DNA of 46,029 nt from an uncultured Lachnospiraceae bacterium (GTDB lineage: Bacteria > Bacillota > Clostridia > Lachnospirales > Lachnospiraceae): contig CANQTG010000007.1 in assembly GCA_947626715.1 (NCBI GenBank), positions 1-46,029 of the forward strand. Reading direction: 5' to 3'. Position 1 is the first letter of the stretch. Every line of letters starts with the position of its first letter. The notes below the pieces were generated by a model, which saw only the letters and a list, made by a program, of their open reading frames with translations, made no database searches and was not told where the DNA came from. The translations under genes were made by a program, and so were the position numbers. Shown one piece after another: positions 17,884 to 26,746 of this stretch.

Positions 17884-19720
17884 AATAAAATTGGCGGGGA
17901 TACTGGCCGTATCCGCGCTGTGCGCCCTGTTCTTTGATCTCGCGGTGGCGCGGGGATATTTTGGCGGCACGGTCTGGGATAAGGGCGTATATGCGGCGTT
18001 TTCGCTCCTTAGCGCTTTTCTGCTGGGATACTGGATCTGGCAGCTTTCCTTTGCCGCGATTTGGGATATGCTGCGCAGAAAGGGCTTTTGGGCGGATATG
18101 ACGCAGATCTGCAGCTTTGCCTGTATCTGCCTGATGACGCTGTATTATTATGATTCCAGCAGCGAGTACGGGCACGCTCTGGCCACCAGAGTGATGAACT
18201 GCGCCTTTGCGCTGGCCCTGCTGTGCCTGTATCGGGAAGATGAGGGGAAGGCACGCTTGATTTCTTATCTGCAGGCGCTGCTCGCGGTCTGCGGTATCGT
18301 ACGGGGCTGCTTTCTGGATCTGGGCGGCAGGGAACGGGTCTTATATGTGATGAGCGGGATCGTGGTATGGCTGTACTGCAGGCTGCTGGGGACGGTATGG
18401 CTGCGGGTCCGCAGAAAGGAGATTTGCCGGCGCTTTTCCCGATACGGCTGGCTGGTGATCCTGTTTTTTGCCGGCATGGTGCTCTTTCGCAACACGCGGA
18501 CATGGCCCTTTTCCGTGGTGGTCCCGTTTGGCTGCCTGTACCTGTACCGCTTTACGGCGGCCGGTATCGACCGTTTCCTAAAGAATTTCTGCTATGGCTG
18601 TATTCTGGCGTTTTGGCTGATGGTTGGGAGCGGCGCGCTCTTTCGCCCTTATTACAGTTTTGAATTTATAAGATATCCGGGCTGGTTTTCCTCCGTGGCG
18701 ACGGCGGGCCTGTTTTGGCTGCTGACCCTCGCCTGTGCGGTGAGCTGTATATTCGCAAAGCTGCGGCGGGGAGTGGAGATCCGCATAAGGAAGCTGTATC
18801 TTGAATGGCTTACGCTGGGGGCGGCAGGGACATACCTGCTGATGACGCTTTCCCGCACGGCCGCGCTCTCTGCGGTTTTATTCTGCTTTGCCGCCTTTTT
18901 GCTGTCGGAGCTGTACTATTACCGGGATCCGGTCAAGAAAATGCTGCAAAAGCTGCTGCTGGCGGTCGGTGCGGTGCTTGTGCTGTTCCCTGTCATGTAT
19001 ACGGCGACGCGCTGCGGCCCGGCGCTTGTCGGCAGGCCGGTGTGGATCACGGGAGCGGAGTGGTTCAGCGACAGGATACAGAAGCGCGAAGCGCCGGATT
19101 CGTCCAAATATATGAATATCGCGCAGCTTGGGGAGACTTTTTTGGAGAAATGGCTCGGGCTTGATATCAATTTAACGGAGCTTACGGGAGCGGTCAGCGG
19201 GCCGGGGAATCAGGAGCTAGATGAAAACGGGGAGATCGTGCTCGGCGGCAATGTAGTCGGGGTGGAGGAACATGACGGGCAGGTCTATACGGTCAAGGAT
19301 TATACCTTCCACAATCCCGACGAGGACGACGTATCAAACGGCAGATTCGATATCTTTACCCTGTATTATGAGCACTTGAACTTAACGGGGCACGATACCA
19401 TGATCGTGGAGGATGTGGATGAGAATATAACGTTGTATCATGCCCATAATTCTTATATGCAGGTCGCGTATGACCACGGCATCCTCGTAGGGCTTTTGTT
19501 TATCCTAGTGGTAACGGGAGGGCTTGTGAGCGCCGTTTTCTACTATAAAAAGAACTGCGGGGAAGTAAATTTTGCCATTTACCCCATAGTTGTGATAATA
19601 TCTTTTATGACCGCGGGACTTACGGAGTGGATCTTCCATCCCAGCATTCCAATCGGGTTCGCATTCCTGATCGCCCTGACGCCGCTTATGGCGGCGGAAA
19701 CGCCGCGTGAGGCGGCTTAG
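17873..19720 (+). CDS. O-antigen ligase/polymerase-like membrane protein
   Basis: A protein of about 615 residues with 12 or more hydrophobic segments, fitting the WaaL/Wzy O-antigen ligase family. A large extracytoplasmic loop of about 140 residues lies near residues 400-530, and it ends in the family-typical LYHAHNSYMQVAYDHGILVGLLF, where the His-Asn region aligns with the ligase signature. TLSRTAALSAV occurs earlier. It either polymerises repeat units or transfers a lipid-linked glycan to its final acceptor, which may be protein. No PglB-type oligosaccharyltransferase is visible in the window, making this the main transfer candidate. The start is uncertain between 17846 and 17873, both with weak ribosome sites. 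Confidence 0.78.
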   Translation: MENKIKLAGILAVSALCALFFDLAVARGYFGGTVWDKGVYAAFSLLSAFLLGYWIWQLSFAAIWDMLRRKGFWADMTQICSFACICLMTLYYYDSSSEYGHALATRVMNCAFALALLCLYREDEGKARLISYLQALLAVCGIVRGCFLDLGGRERVLYVMSGIVVWLYCRLLGTVWLRVRRKEICRRFSRYGWLVILFFAGMVLFRNTRTWPFSVVVPFGCLYLYRFTAAGIDRFLKNFCYGCILAFWLMVGSGALFRPYYSFEFIRYPGWFSSVATAGLFWLLTLACAVSCIFAKLRRGVEIRIRKLYLEWLTLGAAGTYLLMTLSRTAALSAVLFCFAAFLLSELYYYRDPVKKMLQKLLLAVGAVLVLFPVMYTATRCGPALVGRPVWITGAEWFSDRIQKREAPDSSKYMNIAQLGETFLEKWLGLDINLTELTGAVSGPGNQELDENGEIVLGGNVVGVEEHDGQVYTVKDYTFHNPDEDDVSNGRFDIFTLYYEHLNLTGHDTMIVEDVDENITLYHAHNSYMQVAYDHGILVGLLFILVVTGGLVSAVFYYKKNCGEVNFAIYPIVVIISFMTAGLTEWIFHPSIPIGFAFLIALTPLMAAETPREAA

Positions 19721-19752
19721 GGATAAAAAGCGCGGTATAAAGAAGGAACGTT

Positions 19753-21603
19753 ATGAAGAAACTGAAACTGAATTATAAATTGGTTACAAGAAGAGCGTTT
19801 TTGCTGATCTATGATGTGATCGCGGTATGCTGCTGCAACTTTTTGTCCCTGCTTCTGCGGTATGAGTTTCGGATCGACGAGATACCGAGCTATTTCATGA
19901 GCGCGGTATGGGAACATCTCCCGCTCAGCATTTTGATTACGCTGCTGTTGTTTTATCTGTTCCGTCTCTATCATAGCCTGTGGGCCTATGCGGGGATCAG
20001 CGAAATGCAGAATATCATCGTGGCCTGCTTTGTCAGCGCCGCGCTGCAGGGCGTGAGCCTCTTGATTTTTGACAGGGACGTGCCAAAGAGCTATTATTTC
20101 TTTAACGCCTTCTTACTGGTAGCCGCAACGGTCACCAGCCGCTTTGCCTACCGCTTTGCGCGGGAGACCCGAAGGAGGAGGAGAAATAAAAAGAACAGCG
20201 TTTCCGTGATGATCGTAGGCGCGGGAGACGCCGGCAATACGATCATCAAGGAGATTAATTCCAGTTATTTCAGCACCATGCGGATCCGGGCGATCATAGA
20301 CGACGACCCGGAAAAGCAGGGCAAGTATATTCAAGGGATCCGGGTCGTAGGGGGCCGGGATAAGATCGTGGAGAATGCGGCCCTGTTTGGGATCGACGAG
20401 ATCATCATCGCCATTCCCTCCGCGGGGAGACGGACGATCAAAGAGATCGTGGAGATCGCAGGGCAGACCAACTGTAAGCTGCGGACGCTTCCGGGGGTCT
20501 ATCAGCTCGTCAACGGGGAAGTGGACGTCAGCAAGCTGCGAGACGTGGACGTGGAGGATCTGCTCGGGAGAGATCCGATCCGGGTGGATCTGGAATCCAT
20601 ATTAGGCTATGTAAAGGACAAGACCGTGCTCGTAACGGGCGGCGGCGGCTCGATCGGCAGCGAGCTGTGCAGGCAGATCGCCTCCCATCGGCCCAAGAAG
20701 CTGATCGTTGTGGACATCTATGAAAACAACGCCTATGAGATCCAGCAGGAGCTGCTGCTTGCTTACCCCGATTTGGATATGCTGGTCTTGATCGCGTCGG
20801 TCAGGAATACGAATCGGATGAACCGGATATTTGAAAGCTACCGTCCCGATATCGTGTACCACGCGGCGGCGCATAAGCATGTGCCCCTGATGGAAGTCAG
20901 CCCGGACGAGGCGGTAAAAAACAATGTGTTCGGGACATGGAAGACGGCGCAGGCCGCAGCGATGAACGGCGTGAAAAAGTTTGTGATGATCTCGACGGAC
21001 AAGGCGGTCAACCCGACAAATGTAATGGGCGCGACCAAACGGATCTGTGAGATGATCATTCAGACCTTTAATAAATATTATGATACGGAATTTGTAGCGG
21101 TGCGCTTTGGGAATGTGCTCGGAAGCAACGGAAGCGTCATTCCGCTGTTCCGCAGGCAGATCGAGGCGGGCGGGCCGGTGACGGTGACGCATCCCGATAT
21201 CATACGGTATTTTATGACGATACCGGAGGCGGTCTCTTTGGTGCTGCAGGCGGGAGCGTATGCGAAGGGCGGGGAGATCTTCGTGCTGGACATGGGAGAG
21301 CCCGTAAAGATACTGGATCTGGCGAAAAATCTGATCCGCTTGTCCGGCTATAAGGTAGACGACGATATCCGCATTGAGTTTACGGGGCTGCGTCCGGGAG
21401 AGAAGCTTTATGAGGAGCTCTTAATGAACGAAGAGGGAATGAAGGAGACCGCGAACAGCCTGATCCATATCGGGAAGCCTATCGAGATCGACGAGAGGCA
21501 GTTTTTTGTCCAGCTAAAGGAGCTGAAGACGGCTGTGGAAGAGGAACGCGACGATATCCGGGAGCTGCTCCAAAGGATCGTCCCCACATACCAGCCGCAG
21601 TAA
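19753..21603 (+). CDS. pglF: PglF/CapD-like membrane UDP-GlcNAc 4,6-dehydratase
   Basis: Makes UDP-4-keto-6-deoxy-GlcNAc (D-xylo), the precursor of bacillosamine-type sugars. The 616-residue protein has four membrane helices (about 1-140), a nucleotide-binding CoA-binding-like domain (about 150-270) with VGAGDAG, and an SDR domain with GGGGSIGS at 296-303. The active site reads [16 protein letters not shown] at 414-429, with Met425 in place of the usual SDR Tyr, as in PglF and WbpM. It starts 32 bases after the ligase-like gene behind GAAGGA. Its product has the stereochemistry opposite to that of PseB at C5, so it should not replace the broken pseB. Confidence 0.92.
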   Translation: MKKLKLNYKLVTRRAFLLIYDVIAVCCCNFLSLLLRYEFRIDEIPSYFMSAVWEHLPLSILITLLLFYLFRLYHSLWAYAGISEMQNIIVACFVSAALQGVSLLIFDRDVPKSYYFFNAFLLVAATVTSRFAYRFARETRRRRRNKKNSVSVMIVGAGDAGNTIIKEINSSYFSTMRIRAIIDDDPEKQGKYIQGIRVVGGRDKIVENAALFGIDEIIIAIPSAGRRTIKEIVEIAGQTNCKLRTLPGVYQLVNGEVDVSKLRDVDVEDLLGRDPIRVDLESILGYVKDKTVLVTGGGGSIGSELCRQIASHRPKKLIVVDIYENNAYEIQQELLLAYPDLDMLVLIASVRNTNRMNRIFESYRPDIVYHAAAHKHVPLMEVSPDEAVKNNVFGTWKTAQAAAMNGVKKFVMISTDKAVNPTNVMGATKRICEMIIQTFNKYYDTEFVAVRFGNVLGSNGSVIPLFRRQIEAGGPVTVTHPDIIRYFMTIPEAVSLVLQAGAYAKGGEIFVLDMGEPVKILDLAKNLIRLSGYKVDDDIRIEFTGLRPGEKLYEELLMNEEGMKETANSLIHIGKPIEIDERQFFVQLKELKTAVEEERDDIRELLQRIVPTYQPQ

Positions 21604-21666
21604 AAGCGCATGGCGCGGCCGTTTTGGGCCGAAAGACAAAATGAGAGAAAAGAGGCATACGTATCA

Positions 21667-22797
21667 ATGGAAAGGAAACGGATTTATCTGGCTTCCCCTA
21701 CCATGCATGAGTGGGAGAAGAAATATGTGCAGGAGGCGTTTGATACCAACTGGATCGCCCCGGTGGGGCCGCATGTCAATGCCTTTGAGAAGGAGATCTC
21801 AGACTATACGGGCGCAAAATACGCGGCCGCGCTGAGCTCAGGCACGGCGGCGATCCATCTGGCGGTAAAGCTCTTGGGGATCGGGGAGGGGGATATCGTG
21901 TTCTGTTCCTCCTTGACCTTTTCCGCGAGCTGCAATCCGGTCCGTTATGAGAACGCGACGCCGGTATTTATCGATTCGGAGCCGGATACATGGAACATGT
22001 CTCCGCAGGCGTTAGAAGCGGCGTTTGCAAAGTATCCGCATCCGAAAGCGGTCATCTGCGTGCACTTGTACGGAACGCCGGCCAAACTGGATGAGATCCT
22101 CGATATCTGCAGGGCGCACCAGACGCCTGTGATCGAAGATGCGGCGGAATCCCTGTCCGCGACCTATAAGGGGAAACAGACGGGAACCTTCGGGACGTTT
22201 GGGATCTATTCCTTTAACGGGAATAAGATCATTACCACCTCGGGCGGCGGGATGCTGGTATCGGAGAACGAGGAAGCGATCGAAAGGGCGCGCTTTTTCG
22301 CTACGCAGGCCAGAGATCCTGCGAGACATTACGAACATTCCCAGATCGGTTATAATTACCGTATGAGTAACGTGGACGCGGGGATCGGCAGGGGGCAGTT
22401 AAAGTCCTTAGACTTGCACCGCAGCTTAAAGCAGGATATCTATCGCACGTACCGGGACGCGTTTTCGGACATCGAAGCGCTGTCGATGAATCCCATGAAC
22501 ATTGACGGCGAGGCGAATAACTGGCTCTCCTGCCTCTGGATCCTGCCGGAATGCGGCGTAACGCCGGATCAGGTCATGGACGCGCTGGCGGAAGAGAACA
22601 TCGAATCCAGACCGATCTGGAAGCCGATGCATCTGCAGCCTGTCTATGCGGACTGCGATTTTATCACGACCAGAAGCACGGGCAGCTATGCGGAGGACGT
22701 ATATGACCACGGCCTGTGCCTGCCGAGCGATATCAAAAATACCAAAGAGGATATGGAGCGGATCGTCGGCATTATCAGAAAGCTGTTCGGGAAATAG
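21667..22797 (+). CDS. pglE: PglE-like UDP-4-amino-6-deoxy-GlcNAc aminotransferase
   Basis: A 376-residue DegT-family PLP enzyme that aminates C4 of the PglF product to give UDP-4-amino-4,6-dideoxy-GlcNAc. RIYLASPTMHEWEKKYVQEA at the N-terminus, LSSGTAAIHLA at 57-67 and YSFNGNKIITTSGGG with PLP lysine K187 match PglE (K184 in C. jejuni) and related LegC enzymes. ATG 21667 is chosen because the 19 residues read from 21610 are not family-like. The next gene is the PglC-type transferase. A PglD acetyltransferase, normally acting next, is not found nearby. Confidence 0.88.
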   Translation: MERKRIYLASPTMHEWEKKYVQEAFDTNWIAPVGPHVNAFEKEISDYTGAKYAAALSSGTAAIHLAVKLLGIGEGDIVFCSSLTFSASCNPVRYENATPVFIDSEPDTWNMSPQALEAAFAKYPHPKAVICVHLYGTPAKLDEILDICRAHQTPVIEDAAESLSATYKGKQTGTFGTFGIYSFNGNKIITTSGGGMLVSENEEAIERARFFATQARDPARHYEHSQIGYNYRMSNVDAGIGRGQLKSLDLHRSLKQDIYRTYRDAFSDIEALSMNPMNIDGEANNWLSCLWILPECGVTPDQVMDALAEENIESRPIWKPMHLQPVYADCDFITTRSTGSYAEDVYDHGLCLPSDIKNTKEDMERIVGIIRKLFGK

Positions 22798-22837
22798 GCC
22801 GGAGGGCCGCGGCGGCAAGACGGAAGGGAGGCCGGAG

Positions 22838-23458
22838 ATGTACCGGAAGGTTATAAAAAGGGGTCTGGATATCCTCTTATCGGCGGCGGCGCTGCTGCTT
22901 CTCAGCCCGCTGTTTCTGATCGTCGCGCTCCTTGTGCGTATCCGTCTCGGGAGCCCCGTCATTTTCCAGCAGGAGCGGCCGGGCTATGGGGAAAAGATCT
23001 TTACCTTATGTAAATTCCGTACGATGACGAACGCGAGGGACGCGCGGGGGGAATTGCTGCCGGACAGCGAGCGGCTCACCGCCTTCGGTGCGTTCCTGCG
23101 AAAGACGAGCTTGGATGAGCTGCCGGAGCTGTGGAATATAGTAAAGGGCGATATGAGTATCGTCGGGCCGCGGCCCCTCCTTGTCGGCTATCTGCCGTAT
23201 TATACGCAGAGAGAACGGCTGCGCCATACGGTGCGCCCCGGGCTGACGGGGCTGGCGCAGGTAAGCGGGCGTAATTTCATCGCATGGGACGAGCGTTTGG
23301 AAAAAGACGCGGAGTATGTGGAGAACCTGAGCTTTTGGCTGGATTTAAAGATACTGTGGAAAACGGTGACGGTCGTTTTGCGGAAAGAGGACGTAGCGGC
23401 GGAAACGGAATTAGTCGAAGCCTATCTGTGGGATGAGCGGAAGGGAAAAAACGTATGA
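22838..23458 (+). CDS. pglC: PglC-like initiating phosphoglycosyl transferase
   Basis: A 206-residue monotopic transferase that moves a sugar 1-phosphate (di-N-acyl-bacillosamine or a relative) onto undecaprenyl phosphate, committing the glycan. It has a single N-terminal membrane-inserted helix (about 12-35), KFRTM at 59-63, the catalytic Asp-Glu pair D93-E94 in SLDELPELWN, IVGPRP at 108-113 and RPGLTGLAQVSGR further on. Length and residue numbering fit C. jejuni PglC closely. It starts behind GGAAGGGAGGCCGGAG, and the stop overlaps the next gene (ATGA at 23455-23458), coupling initiation to the PLP enzyme. Confidence 0.92.
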   Translation: MYRKVIKRGLDILLSAAALLLLSPLFLIVALLVRIRLGSPVIFQQERPGYGEKIFTLCKFRTMTNARDARGELLPDSERLTAFGAFLRKTSLDELPELWNIVKGDMSIVGPRPLLVGYLPYYTQRERLRHTVRPGLTGLAQVSGRNFIAWDERLEKDAEYVENLSFWLDLKILWKTVTVVLRKEDVAAETELVEAYLWDERKGKNV

Positions 23459-24642
23459 TGAGATGGGAAGAATTGGAGACGCCCTGCTATCTGATCCACA
23501 GAGCGGAGCTGGAGCAGGGGATCGCGCTGTTAAAATCGTCCCTTGCGGAGAATTGGGATCACTATATCGCGGGCTATTCGTTTAAGACGAACGCTCTCCC
23601 GTGGGTGCTGATGCGGATGAAGGAGGCCGGCTTTTACGCGGAGGTCGTTTCGGAGGACGAATACGATCTGGCCAGATATCTGGGATTTTCCAATGTGATC
23701 TATAACGGGCCGGTGAAGGGGAAACGCAGCTTTTTAGAGGCGTTTGCGGGCGGCGCGATCGTTAATCTGGATGCGAAACGGGAGCTGGACTGGCTCGAGG
23801 AGTCGGGCCTTACAAAAGGGAAGGCGGGGCTGCGGGTCAATTTTGATCTGGAGTCGCTCTGCCCGGGCGAGACCTCCGCGAAGGAAGCGGGCGGCAGATT
23901 CGGATTTTCCTATGAGACGGGCGAACTGAAAGAGGCGATCGAGCGGCTGGCGCATATGGGGATCAAGCTCTCGGGACTGCACCTGCATGCAAGCTCTAGG
24001 ACCAGAAGCATAGCGATCTACCGGGCATTGGCGCAGATGGCGTGCAGGCTGAAGCAGGAATATGATCTGCAGCTGGATTATGTGGATATCGGGGGCGGAT
24101 ATTTTGGAGGGCTGGAGAACCGGCCGAAATTCCCCGATTATATGAAAGCGATACGAAAGGAGCTGGAGCGGGCCTATACGCCGAAGGAAACGGCGCTGAT
24201 CGTAGAGCCCGGCACCTCCCTGATCACGCCGCCGATCGAGTATATGAGCGCCGTCGTGGACTGTAAGGATACGTATACGGGACGGTTCGTGGTAACGGAC
24301 GGGAGCCGGAGCGATATCGACCCCCTGCACGGGAAGGAGTCGTACTTCCATCAGATCCTCTATTACGCGGGCGATCAGGCGGCGGAGCGAAAGCGGATGA
24401 AAAAGCAGGTTATCTGCGGCTATACCTGTATGGAGAATGACCGGCTGTTTGTTCTGGAAGACCAGCCGGAGCTGCGGGAGGGCGACCGTATCCTTTACCA
24501 GAAGGTGGGCGGTTATACCATGTGCCTGACCCCGCTTTTTATCCGGTATTTTCCGGCGGTCTATGTGGAAGAGGCGGGAGAATATACCCGTGTCAGAGAG
24601 CGCTGGACGGTTCAGGAAGCCGTCCAGAAAAATCATTATTAA
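23455..24642 (+). CDS. Fold-type III PLP enzyme, diaminopimelate decarboxylase-like
   Basis: A 395-residue alanine-racemase-fold PLP enzyme related to LysA and ornithine decarboxylases. PLP lysine K44 lies in YSFKTN, HLHASSRT at 176-183 replaces the usual HxGS, DIGGGYF at 211-217 binds phosphate, EPGTSL at 251-256 replaces EPGR, and CGYTCMENDR carries the catalytic-type C325 and D329. A GGYTMCLTPLFIRYFP segment corresponds to the GAY...F region. These marks support amino-acid decarboxylation or a related reaction with an altered carboxylate-binding site, so diaminopimelate is unlikely. Coupled to pglC and followed by an ATP-grasp ligase, it may make a small amine or amino acid used to modify the glycan. 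Confidence 0.8.
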   Translation: MMRWEELETPCYLIHRAELEQGIALLKSSLAENWDHYIAGYSFKTNALPWVLMRMKEAGFYAEVVSEDEYDLARYLGFSNVIYNGPVKGKRSFLEAFAGGAIVNLDAKRELDWLEESGLTKGKAGLRVNFDLESLCPGETSAKEAGGRFGFSYETGELKEAIERLAHMGIKLSGLHLHASSRTRSIAIYRALAQMACRLKQEYDLQLDYVDIGGGYFGGLENRPKFPDYMKAIRKELERAYTPKETALIVEPGTSLITPPIEYMSAVVDCKDTYTGRFVVTDGSRSDIDPLHGKESYFHQILYYAGDQAAERKRMKKQVICGYTCMENDRLFVLEDQPELREGDRILYQKVGGYTMCLTPLFIRYFPAVYVEEAGEYTRVRERWTVQEAVQKNHY

Positions 24643-24663
24643 CGAGGGAAGCGGGAGCGTAAC

Positions 24664-25638
24664 ATGGCCATAAATATATTGATCGCGAGCTGCGGGACCA
24701 GAAATAAGATCGTACAGTACTTTAAGAGGGCGCTAAACGGACAGGGCAGGGTGGTCGCCACCGACTGCAGCCCCAATGCGCCCGCGCTCTATGAAGCGGA
24801 TACGTTTTATCTCGTTCCGCGCATTACGGAAGCGGGCTATCTGGATATCCTATACGACATCTGTAAAAAGGAAGAGATAACAGGGATCCTGTCGCTGATC
24901 GATCCCGAGCTTTCCCTGCTCTCACTGCATGAAACAGAGTTTGCCCAGCTGGGCGTTACGGTGATCGGTTCTTCCTATGAGCTGTGCGAAAGGACGCTCA
25001 ATAAGTGGGAGATGTACCGGTGGCTGAAGGCGCATGGCTACCGCTGCGCGCACTCCTATCTGGATGTGGAAGCGTTTGCGGCGGATGTGGCGGCGGGGCT
25101 CATAACGTATCCGGTCTTTGTCAAGCCTGCAAAGGGGAGCGCGAGTATCGCGATCTCCAAAGCCTATGACGAGGAAACGGTGCGCCTGCTGGTCAGCCAC
25201 GGAAAAGAGATGATGATACAGGAGTTCCTCGACGGGCAGGAGATCGGCGCGGACTGCTATATCGATATGCTCAGCGGGAAGACCGTCTCTATCTTTACCA
25301 AAAAGAAGCTGGCAATGCGCGCCGGAGAGACGGATAAAGGGATCTCGTTTCAGGACAAGGAGCTGTTTGCGCTGATCGAACGGCTGAATACGGAGTGCGG
25401 CTTTCGCGGGCAGATCGATATCGATATCTTTGAGGTGGATGGAGCCTACTATATCTCGGAGATCAATCCCCGCTTTGGCGGCGGATATCCCCACGCGTAT
25501 GAATGCGGCGTCGATCATATGCGCCTGATCCTAAATAATCTGGCGGGCAGGGAAAACGACGTGATCACGGGGCAGTATGAAGAGGGCTGGGTCATGATGA
25601 AGTATAATGAGATCGGGATGCGGAAGGATACTCCATAA
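24664..25638 (+). CDS. ATP-grasp ligase of a glycan locus
   Basis: A 324-residue ATP-grasp enzyme like the carbamoyl-phosphate synthase large-subunit half. An N-terminal Rossmann-like part (ILIASCGTRNKIVQYF) precedes the ATP-grasp fold with FVKPAKGSAS near 155, MIQEFLDGQEIGADCY near 188-203 and the metal-binding EINPRFGGGYPH at about 268-279. Members join a carboxylate to an amine through an acyl-phosphate. It sits where a PglD acetyltransferase would be expected, so it may acylate the 4-amino group with an amino acid or other acid. It starts 21 bases after the PLP enzyme and precedes the GT4 gene by two bases. The substrate is not readable from sequence. Confidence 0.82.
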   Translation: MAINILIASCGTRNKIVQYFKRALNGQGRVVATDCSPNAPALYEADTFYLVPRITEAGYLDILYDICKKEEITGILSLIDPELSLLSLHETEFAQLGVTVIGSSYELCERTLNKWEMYRWLKAHGYRCAHSYLDVEAFAADVAAGLITYPVFVKPAKGSASIAISKAYDEETVRLLVSHGKEMMIQEFLDGQEIGADCYIDMLSGKTVSIFTKKKLAMRAGETDKGISFQDKELFALIERLNTECGFRGQIDIDIFEVDGAYYISEINPRFGGGYPHAYECGVDHMRLILNNLAGRENDVITGQYEEGWVMMKYNEIGMRKDTP

Positions 25639-25640
25639 GG

Positions 25641-26741
25641 ATGAAACGGATACTGCTGGCCATCAATTTTGACGAGGGATTATACAATTTCAGAAAAGAG
25701 CTGCTGGAGGCGCTGCTCGCGGCGGGCTATGAGACGCATATCGCGCTGCCAGACGGGGCGTATATCGAAAGACTTAGGGCGATGGGCTGTATCTTTCATG
25801 ATACGGCGCTTTCAAGACGCGGGAAAAATCCCGTGCAGGAGATAAAGCTCCTATGCAGATATGGCAGGATCCTAAAGGAAGTAAGGCCGGACGCCGTGCT
25901 GACCTATACGATCAAACCCAATATCTATCTGGGCTTTTTGTGCGCCGCAAAAAAGATCCCGTATCTGCCTACGATCACGGGTCTGGGTACGGCGGTGGAA
26001 GGGAACGGCCCTTTGCAGCAGCTCACAAAACGCCTGTATAAGGCCGCCCTGCGCAGAGCCGCCGTCGTATTTTTTCAAAATGATACGAATGAAGCGGTCT
26101 TCCAAAGGCTTGGGATCGCCGCCGGCAGGCATAGAATGCTGCCGGGCTCCGGCGTGAATCTGGAGCGTTTCTGTTATCAGGATTTTCCGCAGGAAGATAC
26201 GGCGGGCTTTTTGTTCATTTCCCGTATCATGAAGGAAAAGGGGATCGAGGAATATCTGGACGCCGCAAAGGCCGTCCGCGCCCGACATCCTAAGATCAGA
26301 TTTTCGGTGCTGGGCTTTCTGGAGGATGATTATACGCAGAGGGAGCGCTTTGAGCGTCTGCAGGCAGAGGGCGTTATTGCGTATGAGGGAAGCGTAGAAG
26401 ATGTGATCCCGTACATAAGGAGCAGCCAGTGTATCGTACACCCTTCCTATTATCCTGAAGGAATGTCAAACGTATGTCTGGAGGCGGCGGCGTGCGGCAG
26501 GGCCGTGATCACGACGGACCGGCCGGGCTGCCGGGAAACGGTACGGGACGGGGAAACGGGATTTTTGGTCAGGGAAAGAGACAGCGGGAACCTGATCGAT
26601 ACGATAGAACGCTTCCTTGCGCTGCCGAAGGAGCAGCGGGAAGAGATGGGCAGGCGCGGCAGACGGTATATGGAGGAGCGCTTTGACAGGAGAATCGTCG
26701 TAGAGAACTATATGGAAGCGATAGCGGACAGCGGGAGGTAG
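25641..26741 (+). CDS. GT4 glycosyltransferase, PglA-like
   Basis: A 366-residue GT-B fold retaining transferase. The N-terminus ILLAINFDEGLYNFRKELLEALL and KPNIYLGFLCAAKKIP, the central FISRIMKEKGIEEYLDAA and the donor-site HPSYYPEGMSNVCLEAAACG (E-x7-E type) match PglA and CapM/WbpU-like enzymes, which add the second sugar to lipid-linked bacillosamine-type acceptors. Its place directly after the initiation genes fits that step. The start lies two bases after the ATP-grasp stop. Confidence 0.87.
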   Translation: MKRILLAINFDEGLYNFRKELLEALLAAGYETHIALPDGAYIERLRAMGCIFHDTALSRRGKNPVQEIKLLCRYGRILKEVRPDAVLTYTIKPNIYLGFLCAAKKIPYLPTITGLGTAVEGNGPLQQLTKRLYKAALRRAAVVFFQNDTNEAVFQRLGIAAGRHRMLPGSGVNLERFCYQDFPQEDTAGFLFISRIMKEKGIEEYLDAAKAVRARHPKIRFSVLGFLEDDYTQRERFERLQAEGVIAYEGSVEDVIPYIRSSQCIVHPSYYPEGMSNVCLEAAACGRAVITTDRPGCRETVRDGETGFLVRERDSGNLIDTIERFLALPKEQREEMGRRGRRYMEERFDRRIVVENYMEAIADSGR

Positions 26742-26746
26742 GAGAA

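Noticed and set aside
19736-19741. TATAAA in the gap before pglF as a possible -10 box
   Set aside because: The bases 17 upstream (about 19713-19718) do not resemble a -35 box, and the gap is only 32 bases.
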